Below, in pieces: positions 45,927 through 58,765 of a DNA stretch of 64,000 nucleotides. The translations under genes and the position numbers were made by a program. Each line of letters starts with the position of its first letter. The stretch's first letter is position 1. The stretch comes from Kitagawia praeruptora (Eukaryota > Streptophyta > Magnoliopsida > Apiales > Apiaceae), in NCBI GenBank assembly GCA_037693485.1, contig CM075350.1, positions 127,222,001 to 127,286,000 on the forward strand, read 5' to 3'. The notes under the pieces are model-generated. The model did no database searches. It saw nothing but the letters and a program-made list of their open reading frames with translations, and was not told the DNA's origin.

Positions 45927-46132
45927 ACAAAAAGTCTACCCCGGGCCCCAGGAAATGAAATACTATAAAATTGACAAGAGTCCGGGTCAAGAGGACTTAC
46001 AAAGATTAGAAAGGCCGAACTGGAAAAAGCAAGAAAGTCTGAAGCGACGATAGCCCGGAGCACTGGTCTTCAGAGGAGCAGAGTAACGGCAGCAAATCAA
46101 ACACAAGTAAAGACAAATGGGAGGAGGTTGCC

Positions 46133-46142
46133 ACTATTTATA
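46133..46142 (-). promoter_or_regulatory. TATA box of the antisense gene
   Basis: Minus strand CTATAAATAG, about 207 bases upstream of the ATG at 45926, which would give a leader of roughly 170-180 bases. Nothing else in this stretch competes with it. Confidence 0.6.
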
Positions 46143-46245
46143 GGCAAACCCTGAATCCCAAACGCCACGAACACGTGGCGGCCCATACAAGCGGCCCACT
46201 ATCTCCAAAACCCGGAGATGAGTGGATGACAGCTATTATTTTCCA

Positions 46246-46620
46246 AAAAAAAAAAAAAAAAAAAAAAAAGAGAGAAGAGAAGTGCATATTGCAATATTAT
46301 ATATATTCATATACGTCCATTTTCCCACATCTACAGAAGACAAAGCCCCGGGACACGCGCTTCAGTACACACCCCGGGCTTGGGGGGCAGCCAAAGAAAC
46401 AAAAACCTCAAATTCCAGTTACTAGCCCCGGGCGTGCGAACTTCAGTACACACCCCGGGCTTGGGGGGCAGCCAAAGAAACAAAAACCTCAAATTCCAGT
46501 TACTAGCCCCGGGCGTGCGAACTTCAGTACACACCCCGGGCTTGGGGGGCAGCCAAAGAAACAAAAACCTCAAATTCCAACTACTAGCCCCGGGCGTACA
46601 TACTTCGGTACACACCCCGG
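46246..46620. repeat. Poly(A) tract and 81-bp tandem repeats before the 3' LTR
   Basis: A run of about 24 A starts near 46246. From about 46340 an 81-bp unit (CCCCGGGCGTGCGAACTTCA followed by GTACACACCCCGGGCTTGG...) is repeated three times plus a diverged partial copy to about 46620. The 27-residue period in all open frames is an artefact. Confidence 0.8.
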
Positions 46621-46809
46621 AACTGAGGGCAAACAAGACGAAAGTTTCTCCCCCAAAGCAGACACTGACTCTCAGAGCAACTACAAAACCTCCGGCCCGA
46701 GGACACATATCTAGCCCTCTAAAAAATACAGAAAGCTCACTCTCCAAGGCAAGAACACTCCTTACTACTCCCCCATCCGGAGAATCCGCATAAGGGAGTG
46801 GGGGGCAAA

Positions 46810-47451
46810 TGATAGGCCATAAACAGCCAAGGCCCAACAAGGAGCCCAAACAACAAGTGACTCATCTCAAGAGAATAAGAACGGCCCAGCCCATAGTGGC
46901 TGACCCCGGGCCCGGAGCCACCACCACGTGGCGTGGCCCCCACCCCGAACTAGGGGGTCCCCTGACTCGTGGCACTTTATATACGTGGCACTCCACCTCA
47001 GCTAACGCTCCTATTGGTGGCGCTGACCAACACTAAAAGACGAGGGAGATACGTGCCAGATCATGCCCACCACAACGTGGCCACACTCCAGTCAACGGCC
47101 AGACCAGACAAAAGCCACGTGCCCTGCGTCCCGGGAGTTCAGCGGCTTGTCCCCCAGATCCAACGGTCAGGGGTGAAGGTAACCTACCCCTAAACCCTAG
47201 GCCTAGGGCTATAAATACCCCTAGTAAATAGGGTTTAGGGGTTAGCCATTATTACACACCTACACACATTCATTACTTTGTGATACTCTACTTGATTATT
47301 ACCTTCCAAAGCCAACTCTTATTCTCACGCCGGAGGCACCTCGGGGCCAAACCCCCCCTCCGGTGTTGTTTTGCAGATACCTCACTACAGCTACACCACT
47401 TCCGAGACAGGAGTTGGCGAGGAAGTACCCGATCGAGATTCAGAGTTATCA
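46810..47451 (+). repeat. 3' LTR of the Tat element
   Basis: 642 bp, uninterrupted. It carries a TATA box CTATAAATA at 47209-47217 and several CACGTG/ACGTGGC words. It directs transcription toward the downstream UCH-related gene, whose ATG is about 0.8 kb away. Confidence 0.92.
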
Positions 47452-47456
47452 TATAA

Positions 47457-48256
47457 CAATACTTAATAAGATCCCATAATGATCTCAGTTTCCTTATAAC
47501 AGTGTTAACCATATTCTTAAGGATTATATTTAAGCATTAAATTTCTTTTAACTTTTTAATACATATTTCCAAGAAATCGATTGCATTTATGAAAATGATT
47601 TTAAAGTGAAATGTATTTATGGAAATAAGGTTAGTATGTTTATGATAACTTGCATGTAATTTTGAAAATTTTACAGTAATATTTTCAACCATAATCCTAA
47701 TGACTGTTGTTTAAAATCTATACAAATTCATTAATTAAAATTCGAGTAAAGTCGATTTTTCAAAAATAATCGTTCCCAACATATATTGTCCAAACGAAAG
47801 AAAAAGAAAATTGAGAAAAAAGAAGCAGGTACTAGGTAGCGTATGTTGGGGGCCTCGGAAGATCTTTGTCATAAGAATAAAAAAATGGTGGTGAGAAAGC
47901 GAATATGGTGGGACCCACCCAACCTCAACCCCATTTAACCTGTGTGGTTAGGGAAGGTGTTGTATGTATATATATCCAGACACATAATTTTCATACCAAG
48001 CCACACACACCTAGTAGCCTAGTACTAGACCAGTACGACAATGTAATATTATAGTATTATTATTGTCCTATACACACACCCTTTCATCTCCCCCCCCCCT
48101 AAATAATGCCATTATCCTTCCTCATCTTAACTCTCTAGAATCATCTCTCTCTCATTTTCTGTAAGTCTCTCCCTCTCCCTCCCTCCCTCTCTCTCTCTCT
48201 CTCTCTCGCTGTGAATGTATTTTTGTATGCATGATATTTGTGTAGTATTATAAGTA
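47457..48256 (+). promoter_or_regulatory. Upstream region of the UCH-related gene
   Basis: AT-rich at first, then a plausible promoter: GTATGTATATATATCC near 47964-47980 as a TATA-like stretch, and a long CT microsatellite at about 48139-48209, typical of plant 5' leaders, ending 48 bases before the ATG. No other gene is seen. Confidence 0.5.
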
Positions 48257-51200
48257 ATGGGACATAAGAAACGTACTGTAGCTACTCGTTGTAAACAGTC
48301 TCCGGCTGTTGATTCCGGTGGTTGTGTTCCTGCTGACGTCAGCCCTAGCTTAAATGAAACTAAACAAAACCCTAATTTTAGTTGTAAAGATAAACAAGTA
48401 GAGAAGCAAGTAGGGGGGCCCTCTGTTGGGATTAAGTTAGAGTGTGAGAAGGTTTTGAATGTGCTTCGAAAAGGGAACCATAAGAAAGCCCTAAGGTTAA
48501 TCAAGGAGTTGTGTGCTAGGGATGTGAGTGTTGTTGACCTAGGGTTTGTTCATCGTGTTCAAGGGACTGTTTGTGTTAAGGTTTCCTCGATTATTGATGA
48601 TGTTGGTATGAAGGAGAAGTTTCTTAGGAATGCGATTGAGAGTTCTAAGGAGGCTACATTGTTGTCGCCTAATTCGGTTGAGTATGCGCATTTTTACGCG
48701 AATTTGTTGTGTGATGAGGCGGAGGAGACTAGGGAGTATAGTGAGGTGTTTGAGGAGTGTGAGCGTGCGTTGGGGGTTGAGAATCCGGTGGATCCTGGTT
48801 TAGAGAGTTTTCAGGAGGAGTGGTTGAAGGTGATGACGAGTGATGAGAGGATAAGTTTTGTGCAGAATGAGTTACGGGGGTTGATGCAGAGAGCAAATTT
48901 TTATTCGATTCAATCGCGTATGAAAAATGTAGGACATGGGGACAGGCTTCATCTTATTCAGCCGAGGAGAGTTCTGGAGGACCCGCTGGATGTGGAGTTG
49001 GTTCAAGCGAGGAGACCCAATGAGATTAAGAAGGCACCCAAGACGCTCGAGGAGCGGAGAAAAGAGATTGAGGTTCGTGTTGCTGCTGCGAGGCTGTTGC
49101 AGCAAAAGTCGGATTTGGTGCTTGAACAAGACGATAGTGATAATGTTTTAGATCAGTCTTCAGGCCCTGGTCAGGAAATAGGTGAGGGGAAGAAGGGTGG
49201 CAATGTCAAGAAAAATGCTTCTTCTGCTGAGTGGAAGGACTTTGTGCAGTCTTATTGGGATTTAATGACCTCAGAGATGAAAATGAACTTACTCAGGGTA
49301 AACGTGTCCGATATTAAGGCGCATTTTAGTTTACTAAAGGATGCACAGGCGTATGAAGTCCTTTCAGAAGCTGTATCATTTGCTGAAGCTAAAAAACAGT
49401 ACAAGTTTTGGGTGTGTTGCAGGTGCAATGAGAAATTTAGCGACTCTGAGTCACATCTACACCATGTTCTGCAGGAGCACACAAGCAAGCTGTCATCTGA
49501 GATGCGAGCAGTTTTGCCACAAAATGTAGGTGATGAGTGGATTCAAATGCTTCTCAGTTGTGGTTGGAAACCATTGGATGTTGTTGCTACAGTTAAGATG
49601 CTCGAGAAACAGTCTAATCATGTAGATCCCAATTCCATTTATGAATCTTACGAGAGTAATGATATGGATGAAGATGCAGACTGTTTTGTTGACAATAGCT
49701 CAGAAAATATGGTGGATTCAGCCCTTCAAGACGAGGAAATGGTTGATAGATTTGAGAGTGAAGGTCATGATAATATTTCGGGCGGTATCTGGGGGAAATG
49801 TGATGAAGATTCAGGTTGCAAAATAAATTTTGGCCCTGATAGCTGGCCGATATCTGATGACGTTGAGTGTGCAAAACTCCTTCAGAAAATCAGTTCTATA
49901 TTTCAACTACTTATTAAGCATAAGTGTCTTACTGGAATTCATCTCAGGAAGATAATACTTTTTGCCATGAGTGAATTGCAGAGTCTTGACTCTGTTTCTC
50001 GGTTTCTTAACCATGCCGTGGACCATACGCCACTATGCATCTGCTTTTTGAGAGCTCAGGAGCTGAAGAAAATATTAGAGTTCTTGCAAGAGCTAGCTAA
50101 TTCTTGGGGAGTAGGTCGGTATGCTAAAAATAATAATTTCCTGGATGATTCAAACAGTAACATTCATGCTGATACCGCACAAAAGGTAGTTCTTGATGAA
50201 TTGAACTCATTTCTGTTATTGGACGAGAATTTCATGCCTTGCAAAGTCTTTCCAAGCATATCTCATGATGCTGTTACAGATGATGCAACTTCAACTGTTT
50301 CTGCAAGTGTTGCCAATGAGAATGGAGTTCTTGATGCTGATGCCGTGTTGTCATGGATATATACAGGTTCTACTAGTAGGGATCAATTGACTCACTGGAT
50401 GCGTACAAAAGAACAAAAAGCAAATGAAGGGATGGAAGTCCTTCAAAATTACGAAAAACAATTTCAACAGTTGCAAACCCTATGTGATAGGAAAATTGGG
50501 CATTTGACTCATGAAGAAGCCTTGCAATCTATAGAGGATATATGTATTGAAGAAGATAAGAGAAGGGATCGTGCAACTAGTTTGATTTATCAGAGTTATG
50601 CGACTGTGCTAAGGAAGCGGCAAAAAGAGCTCACTGAAAGTGAAAATGATGACATGTCCACGGGTAGCAGGTATGAGTTGAATGTAATAACTAATATTCT
50701 AAATGAGGCAGACTCTGTGCATGCCGACCAGAAGAAATTGGAAAATATTTTGGGTGACATAGGTAGTGATGTATCTGTTGTGGTACCTGGTAAAGAGAAC
50801 AAGCGGATGATGAAGAAGTTTCTGCATCAAAAAGACTCCTGGATCGGGGATGAGATTCAGAGACTGAAAGAACAGTCATCTGACGAGGTTAGTATGACAT
50901 TTCATTTTTGCATAAGATATATACACAGTAGTTCCCTCTTATCTCACCTGCTCAGTGTTGCAGTTTAAAAAAACTGAAGAGAAACTTTTGCAAAGTGTTG
51001 CTGAGATGCATAATCTAAAACTTCAGCTTGAGGCTGCATCTGCTCACGATTATCGATTGATATTAGTACCTCTCCTGAAATCATTCATCCGGGTGTGTTA
51101 TTACTTGTGTTTTATGTGTGATGTTCTCCCTTTTTGTATTTACTTTCCAAGTTATTATCTGTATTCTGTGCTTATATAACTATATTCAGGCACACTTAGA

Positions 51201-54200
51201 GGATCTAGCAGAAAAGTATGCTACGGAGAAATCTGATGCTGCTAGAGAAGCATTTTTGGCAGAACTCGCTCTTGATTCTAAAAAGCACATTGTCAGCGGA
51301 AATGATGGTGCAAGACATGACAAGTCTAAGGAGAAGAAGAAGAATAAAGACTCAAGAAAAACAAAGGATGTCAAGGTATGAAACATGCTCATCTCATTTT
51401 TATAATGTTTAATTTTTTGTTATTTACCTTAAAACACAAGCTCTGTTGGTCTAATAACTTGCTTATTCTGTAGACTATTGCTAACAGTGAGCTGCAAATG
51501 CGTCCTCAGGAGATTGCTGAATTCAAGTACGTGCCCTGATTATTAAAGATCACGCTCACTTAGATGTCCTTCCATTTTAAATCTGAATATATAACACATT
51601 CCGAATATATCGTAATTATTTAATTTATAACTCACATTGTCAATTTTTGTGTGGCAGCAGCTGTGTGTCATTGGAATGCGATGAAGGCCATCTTGACCAT
51701 GAATCCGTTGTTGGTGGAAGTGGTGTTGACTTGCGTTATAAGGAAGAAGAATCTGAACGCAGGAAACTCGAAGTTGAAGCAGAAGTAAGAAAGCTCGAAG
51801 AAACTTTAGAGTATCAAAGGATGATAGAAAATCAGGCTAAACCGAAACACCTTGCTGAGAGTAACTGTTGGCAGGTGAGTGTTCTAATACTGCAAAATAT
51901 GTTGGCCCTCTGTTTCTTTGAAGTATAAACAGATAGGACTTTGGTTCATTGTTATGATTAGAATCTGCAGATAACTGCATGATAATTTTCTTTCTAGGAG
52001 TAGACTTATGTGCTTGTATTCAGGTTCCCTGGAGTCAGAGGCAGGGACACGGATTCTGTAACGGTGTAGGACATGTGCCTGGACAGACTGGCGATGAAGC
52101 ATCCCTGAAGATTTCTGTCACCCACAGCAATTGTAATGATCACATAATTAAACCAAATTAGTCATCAGTTATGAGGAATAAAATTGTTGGATAGACCGTG
52201 TTAGAAGCTAATATATTCTCTTTTGCTAGGCGTATCTAATGGAGTTGGAGACACTGCTTCTGAAGGTTTTAATCAAAGGACTGGAAGGAGAGGTAGACGC
52301 GGGAAAAATTCGAACAAAGTAGACGACGAGGGGAAGTATCAATCTTTGCCGTTGGAACAAAAATTAAATGATAGACTACATGGTGAGGGCAATTCTGATG
52401 GTTCCTAAATCATTTGTATGTCTTCCTTGTTTTAGCTTGTACCAACATCTCCTTATAGCTGCATAGCGTGCATGAAATGCTTCAGGCAACAATGCTATTA
52501 CTTGATCTTCGGATTTGTTTCAGTTTATGTTCTCTTGTACTAGTACCGCATATCCTATTATTGAGCTGGTTTATCTTGTTTACTTTATGTGGCTCTTTCA
52601 TGGAATTATGTAACTGCAAAGATCCGACTTGTTTGTTGCAAGTATACCCTGCATCTCACTTCATTAATCCCCCTCGCTCCACACAAAAGGATGTAATTGA
52701 ACCATATTGGAACAGTCAAGTGTAGTTTGTGATTATATTAATTTGAAATTTCTTCAGCATTTCTTCAATTCTAGCATCCTACAATAGACGGTCTAGAAAT
52801 TATACTTTTGATTTATAGAGGCACAGTTTTTAGCTTGTGACTATTATATGGGGTCAATTGTACACGAAACTGGCTTAATCACTCGCATGCGCACGCACAC
52901 ACACATGTATATTTATGCACTCTTCTGTGTTTTGGTTTCAATATTGTCTGATATAGTGATAATTGGTTTACATTTGGTTAGGTTATGCTTATTTGGTGGA
53001 TGGAACAAAGACACTGAGACAATTGCGTGCAGAGGAGGATGATGAAGAGAGGTTTCAGGCTGACCTTAAAAGAGCTGTGTGTCAAAGTCTTGGTAAACTG
53101 CTTTTATTCTCTCTCTTCACCCCCAACATTTGTAAAGCATAAAAACAGGGGACTAGCTTAATGAGTTGCCAGTGTGTTACGATATTATTACTGGCATGAC
53201 TACAAATTTCCGTTCTTATCAAGTTCTAAATTAATTAATATGATTTGGTGATTAAAATACGTTATAACCTGTCAATTGACCATAATTCAAGCCATGGGAT
53301 AGGAGTGCCGTATGCAACTTTCTTTAGTAAAAGTCCTTATAAATGTGTGCATTTGTATATTGTGGACATGAGTACGTGGAGGTGGTGAATCATGAAACTG
53401 AGTATTACCTGTTAATTATTTGTTCTGTAAAAAATCACAAATAGCAAGGGGCATAGTCAACCCTTGTTAGTAATAGGTCGTCATCTTCCATCAGTTTTGT
53501 CATCTGCACACATTTTGAAACAAGGTTTATTGGTCACTAAATTGCAGTGTGCTTAACATACAACCATCTAACCTTTGCAACTGATGTGGAAACCGTGGCC
53601 TTCATTGATTATGCAAATATTTGGAATGGTAAACATAGGTTTTAGACCTGATAACCCTTCTTTTTGGTAAAGGAGAATGTCTTATACTCTTATTGTATTA
53701 ATATTTAGATCAAGTTGGTCAGTAGTATAGTCAGCTTTATCTGTGTACCACCCGGATAAATCGTTTTCCCAACAACAAAGCAAGTAGTGTTCAAGTACTC
53801 ATTCATCATTGATTTTTATCTGCTGTTCTTGAATTTGAATTTCCCACATATAATGCACAGAAGAATTTCATAAGTTTTAATAATCAAGAAATGTTTTCAG
53901 GAATGGAGGATGTGGGCCTTACACCTAATGAGGTTTCTGTTGAATATGTAAATGGAGTTGATGTGTATGGCACAGGGTTGATGAATGAAGCTGGTGAATA
54001 TAATTGTTTTCTAAATGTTATTATACAGGTTGTTTTACAGATACAAAATTTGTTCTTTTTGAATCAACTTTAGTTTTTGTGTTTCCTTCAAGTCCTGACA
54101 CGTGTGTTCTTGGCATTTCAGTCTCTATGGCACATAAGACGCTTCCGAAAAGACTTCTTGAGAAGATCGGCGTCAGGGCATGTTCATATTGGTGATCCAT

Positions 54201-55930
54201 GTGTTATATGTGCTTTATATGACATTTTTAATGCTCTGAGCACAGCATCTTCAAACTTGACAAGAGAAGCTGTTGCTCCTACTTCTCTACGGACTGCTCT
54301 CAGCAACCTGTATCCTGAAAGTAATTTCTTCAAGGAGGTAACTTTACCGAACCATTATGCCAATTCTCATTGTGGGTCCGAAGCAAATGACTGACAGTCC
54401 TTTATTTTTTTTCTAATGCGTATATTTGAGTAAGTTAGGGTTTTAAAATTCCCCCATAAGTTTTATGGAGTTGTGTATGATGGCTTGCTTGTGTGATGAT
54501 ATAGTAAAGGTTGATGGTGTTAAACTTTAAGGCATATGCACTTCCCAAATTATTTTATTTTTTGGGTAGTGCTTTGATATCCACCTGGTTCCATATATTA
54601 AAATAAGGAATCACATATTCGCATGGTCATTTGATGATGTAGTAAAGGTAGATAATGTATAATTATGTATGTTACTAATGTGGTATCTTGACAGGCTCAG
54701 ATGAATGATGCTTCAGAAGTACTAGGAGTCATATTTGATTGCATTCATCGTTCATTTACTTCTGGGTTTGGTGTTTCTGATACTAAATCAATTGAAAGCA
54801 ATGGCATGGGCTCTTGGGACTGTGCAAATAATGCTTGTGTGGTACACTCTTTTTTTGGTATGAATGTTCTTGAAAGATTAAATTGCACTAATTGTGGACT
54901 GGAGTCAAGGGAGATGAAGTACACGTCTTTCTTCTATAATATAAATGCCAGTGCCCTCCGCACAATGAAGGTGCGCCAACCTATGCAAGTCTTAGTAAAC
55001 GATTACTAAGATGAGTTTGGTTATAACCATCTTTCATTTATGTGTGGAATGATTCAGGTTATGCATCCAGAGAGCTGCTTTGATAAGCTTCTAAGCCTTG
55101 TTGAGACGAATGACCAATTCATTTGCAACCCGGAGGCTCGAGGCTGTGGAAAATTTAACTACAAAAATCATATTCTCTCCACTCAGCCTCATGTTTTTAC
55201 AACAGGTAATTGAATTCATATGTTGGGAGAATTAGAGAACTAAACTGGGCATTATATATGATATCCATAGTAATACTTGTTTATGAATTTGCAGTTCTGG
55301 GGTGGCAGAATGCACATGAGAGTGTTGATGACATAAGAGCAACGTTGTCAGCGTTAGCTACGGATATTGATATTGGCGTTCTTTACGGTGGCGTTGATCC
55401 AAAGAGCAGGCACAGATTGATTTCAGTGGTATACTTACTGTTGAGATTTATATTTGAAATTATTTTATGTTGTAAATTTTTATTTGTATTTGCCTATTTG
55501 GAGAAGTTGGTTTTGCGTGTTACAGATATGAAGATTTCATCTTACCATAGCAGTGTGGAGACTGTTGCAGTGATATTTATCAATTTTTTTGGTTTTGATG
55601 TTATATTAAAATAATGAAATCATCTGTTTTGTCAATCCTAGGTTTGTTATTATGGGCAACATTATCATTGTTTTGCGTACGGTCATGATCACAAACGCTG
55701 GACTATGTATGATGATAAAACAGTCAAGGTAAATGCTTATGTTTTGGTCTTTCGGTGATTAGTAAATTATCATGCATTTTAATTTTCGGGCCATTACTTT
55801 CTGCTTATGTTTGTTTATTTTTTTCATCTTTAATGTTTCGTAGTTAATTGGTGGTTGGGAGGATGTTATTACCAAATGTGAAAAAGGACATTTGCAACCT
55901 CAGGTTCTTTTCTTCGAAGCTGTAAACTAG
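48257..55930 (+). CDS. Ubiquitin carboxyl-terminal hydrolase-related protein (DUF627/DUF629)
   Basis: Fifteen exons: 48257-50887, 50964-51092, 51190-51375, 51474-51526, 51658-51874, 52024-52132, 52230-52382, 52982-53092, 53901-54028, 54122-54337, 54695-54970, 55058-55205, 55295-55428, 55642-55728, 55844-55930. They total 4665 bp (1554 residues) and every phase fits. The N-terminal part resembles the plant DUF627 and DUF629 family, with a C2H2-like finger (CCRCNEKFSDSESHLHHVLQ) near residue 385, then a charged Lys/Glu-rich middle. The C-terminal UCH/USP-like domain starts near 1224 with GLMNEAGEYNCFLNVIIQ (Cys about 1232), has Cys pairs (NCTNCG; CNPEARGCG) and a His box YYGQHYHCFAY near 1505. 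Relatives in Arabidopsis are described as UCH-related or inactive; activity here is unknown. The first exon holds over half the protein. Confidence 0.9.
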
Positions 55931-57336
55931 TTTCACCTAGACCTTGTGATGATGGTTTGTGCACTAGATACTTGGAGGAACATTTGGCGCAACATACAAT
56001 ATTGAATGGCATGGACAACAATGACGTTTTGTGACTTCTCAATTTTTTTTGAGAATCTAGTAACTTACAAATTATAAGTACTAAGTAGTAAGAGATTATG
56101 CTGGCACCAAGATTTTTTTGTAGAAGTATGAACCTATATTCAGCATATAATTACTGTTTCTGGAAGCCCAAGTATTTGGATGCAGATAGCAGCCTTGGTA
56201 ATTTTGTTGCCTGACTATGAATACTTGGAAGTACGGGATGCTGATTCCTTAGTAAATGGTGCTACCTTACCAGTAGAGTACATCAGTTGTACACATGCAA
56301 TAGTGCTACTAGATGTTAGATTGACGGGCGTTATATCAATATAAAAATGGTTTTATATAGATCTGCTCCTCGGACTTCTTCATTCTGCTTCATGTTCTAA
56401 TCACTTACATTAACTATGAGAACTTATGTTTGACATGGCAAAGGAAATGAAAGTAAATTTTGAACTACATTGTTTTGTTTGATTTTTCGTTTGTTGTATG
56501 TGCTCTGCCTTCTTCACATACAATTAGTACGCTCGCTTACTCTTACATGCCCGTAAGAGGTTATGTATCTATTCCTTTGTGAATTATGAAGATAGGAATA
56601 TAGGATATGTTGTCCAGTGGTCTTGGCTATAGATGGACAAGACTTGTGCCTAGGGTTCTTGCCCCTAAAAATGCAAATCTTTCTATATTAAATTTTCAAA
56701 TATGCAGTATATAGGGTGCCAAATTTTGATTTCGCCTAGGGTTTTGTAAATTTTAGGGTCGCCATGCACAATGATTTTAAATAAAACGTGAGTTTTGCAA
56801 GTGATTTGGTGCATTAGTTCGCAACATGAGTTCTAAAGGTAACTGGTGTTGGATTTAATTTTTTATATAACTACGTAGGTTCCTAAAATAAAGATGCAAT
56901 TACTTTTCTTCTTTTTATTCCTTAATATTTTTTTACTGTCACACTGACTCACACACTAATTCAAAAGGTTATAATTAAATTCTTTACTGTTTTTTTTTTA
57001 AAGTTGAGAAAGCAAAATAAAAAAAAAAAAGTCTAACACGTACTTGAGCTATAACCACAGGTGGCCCAAATAAATAGGAGTTTACTACTAAACTTGGCAA
57101 AAATATTTAGTCACTAACGGTCATAGAGTTTTGAAGAAACTTTCCCAACTATAATCTCGCTCTTCTCTCATTCTGTTTTTTTACTCAGTCTTGTTCCTCA
57201 TCCCCCCCAAATCTAACCTTCAATCTACAAAATCCATTTCTTTTTCATTGTTCATCAAAATCTACATTATTCTCCTGTCATTTCGTTTTTTTGTTGAATC
57301 CAAAACTTGTGGAACTGGCTTTCTTCGATAACAAGA
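55931..57336 (+). other. Intergenic region and leader of the LBD gene
   Basis: The left part should contain the UCH-related 3' UTR. No exon is seen between 56000 and 57100. The right end, from about 57120, is CT-rich and directly precedes the LBD start; AAATAAATAGG near 57067 is a weak TATA candidate. Confidence 0.45.
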
Positions 57337-58283
57337 ATGACCCTTAAGGGTGGCACCAGCCAAGCCTGTGCTGCGTGCAAATACCAAAGGAGAAAGTGCA
57401 CTTCAGAATGTGTACTTGCTCCTTACTTCCCTCCTGACCAACCAAAAAAGTTCCAAAATGCACATAGATTATTCGGGGTCCGAAACATCTCTAAGATACT
57501 CGAGGAGCTTGATCCAAGTCAGAAAACAGAAGCCATGCGTTCCATCATTTTCCAGGCTGACATTCGCGACAAATATCCTGTTCATGGTTGTCTCGGACTC
57601 ATATGGCATTATCGGTATCAAATTGAACAAATGGAGTATGAATTACAAGCTGTTCTTGCACAACTGGCTCTTTATCGTCAACAAGAAATGTCAGCTGTAG
57701 CACCCAATGATCCATCACAGTTACAACTGCAATTAGGCATGCCACGACCTGTTGATGGACATGCTCTTTTTAATCAAGAAGATACTGATCCTCAGCAGTA
57801 TAATTCTGTTAATGCACTTCCTATTTCGTCTCATCCTTCTTATAATTCTTTTTGTGGAAATGTTCCTGCAGATTATATTGATTCGAAGGACAATAATTTA
57901 GTTAATTCGTTTTGGATTCAACAATCATGTAGTAATGGTAATAATAGTAATGATCAAATTCAAATGATGGGTAGTCAAACTGATCAATTGATTGGATCAC
58001 AAAGTATGCAGCAAGATGTTATTCAAGATTATGAGTTCTTTGATGTAATCAATGACAGACAGTCCTTCATTGATTTGAAGGAGAATCACGAGTCAAGGTA
58101 TAGTAGTTTCAAAAATGCATATTAGAAATTCGATAAACAAATGTCCGATAAGCTAAATTAACAATGTATCTTGTTTGCAGCTCGGAATCATCTTTGATAG
58201 ATACAACTCAATCTCTTGAGAACATTGCGGAGAACGAACTGAAGAATGCTGCAGCATGCTTAACTCTCACCAGTGTAAATTGA
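57337..58283 (+). CDS. LBD: LOB-domain (LBD) transcription factor, class I
   Basis: Two exons, 57337-58097 and 58181-58283, give 864 bp (287 residues) with an AG|C junction between GTATAG and TTGCAG signals. The start is the ATG at 57337 giving MTLKGGTSQACAACK; the frame is open a little further upstream but without ATG. The LOB domain is complete: zinc-binding CAACKYQRRKCTSEC (CX2CX6CX3C), a GAS-type block from FGVRNISKILEELDP through SIIFQADIRD to YPVHGCLG, and a leucine-rich coiled part (YELQAVLAQLALYR). The C-terminal half is rich in Asn, Gln and Ser with no known fold. LBD proteins are plant-specific nuclear DNA-binding regulators of organ and pollen development. The MTLKGG start recalls LBD22/LBD27, but I would not fix the orthologue. 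Confidence 0.93.
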
Positions 58284-58765
58284 GGGAGAAGGAAAAAAAC
58301 TGCAATAAGAGTGGTTAGATTATTTCATCTGATGTTTCACAATTTTTGTAGAGCTTTCGTAGGTACTTTCCACGATTTGAGTTTTCCCTTGTTTTAAAGC
58401 TTATTTTACTTTCTTCTGCTGTTAACACATGAGATTTTATTTTTATTTTGAATTCGTAATAGATAAACAGTTGGACATGGCTTGTCTAGACTCATTAGTT
58501 AGCACTTGGAACAAACACAGATATTCCATCTTGCTGTTTTTCATTATTAGTTATAACACAAAGAAACATAAAACAGTTTCTTCTTTTCTTGGCAAAACAG
58601 AAAAAGGAAAGAAAAAAAAAACAGCAAATCTTCGCAAACACCAAGTGATAGTTAAAGACGATTCTTGGACTTTTACTAATATATAAATTGCTCAACACTT
58701 GTTTATTTATTCTTTACAAAATTGGTAGAGAGAATCTAGCTGGAGAGCTCACATTTAATTAGAGT
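58284..58765. other. Convergent 3' region between LBD and BTSL
   Basis: Contains the 3' UTRs of the two convergent genes. No exon or repeat was seen apart from A-runs near 58600-58620. Confidence 0.5.

Larger units (their letters stand above)
28129..47451 (+). mobile_element. Tat-lineage Ty3-gypsy retrotransposon, 19.3 kb with nested elements
   Basis: LTRs at 28129-29718 (642 bp after removing a TRIM and its TSD) and 46810-47451 (642 bp) are flanked by TATAA (28124-28128, 47452-47456). I saw one substitution between them (AGTGACTG versus AGTGGCTG), so the insertion is young. Behind the 5' LTR the sequence TTGGCGCTAGAAGGAGG is the likely primer-binding region; GGAGTGGGGGGCAAA before the 3' LTR is the polypurine tract. 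The order gag, protease, RT, RNase H, second archaeal-type RNase H, integrase marks the Tat lineage. An antisense gene and tandem repeats fill the long 3' part, as in Grande/Retand/RIRE2-like elements. Two younger elements lie inside it. Confidence 0.92.

Noticed and set aside
46331..46849. Frames of 137-179 codons near the Tat 3' LTR
   Set aside because: The 27-residue periodicity shows that they are translations of an 81-bp tandem repeat.
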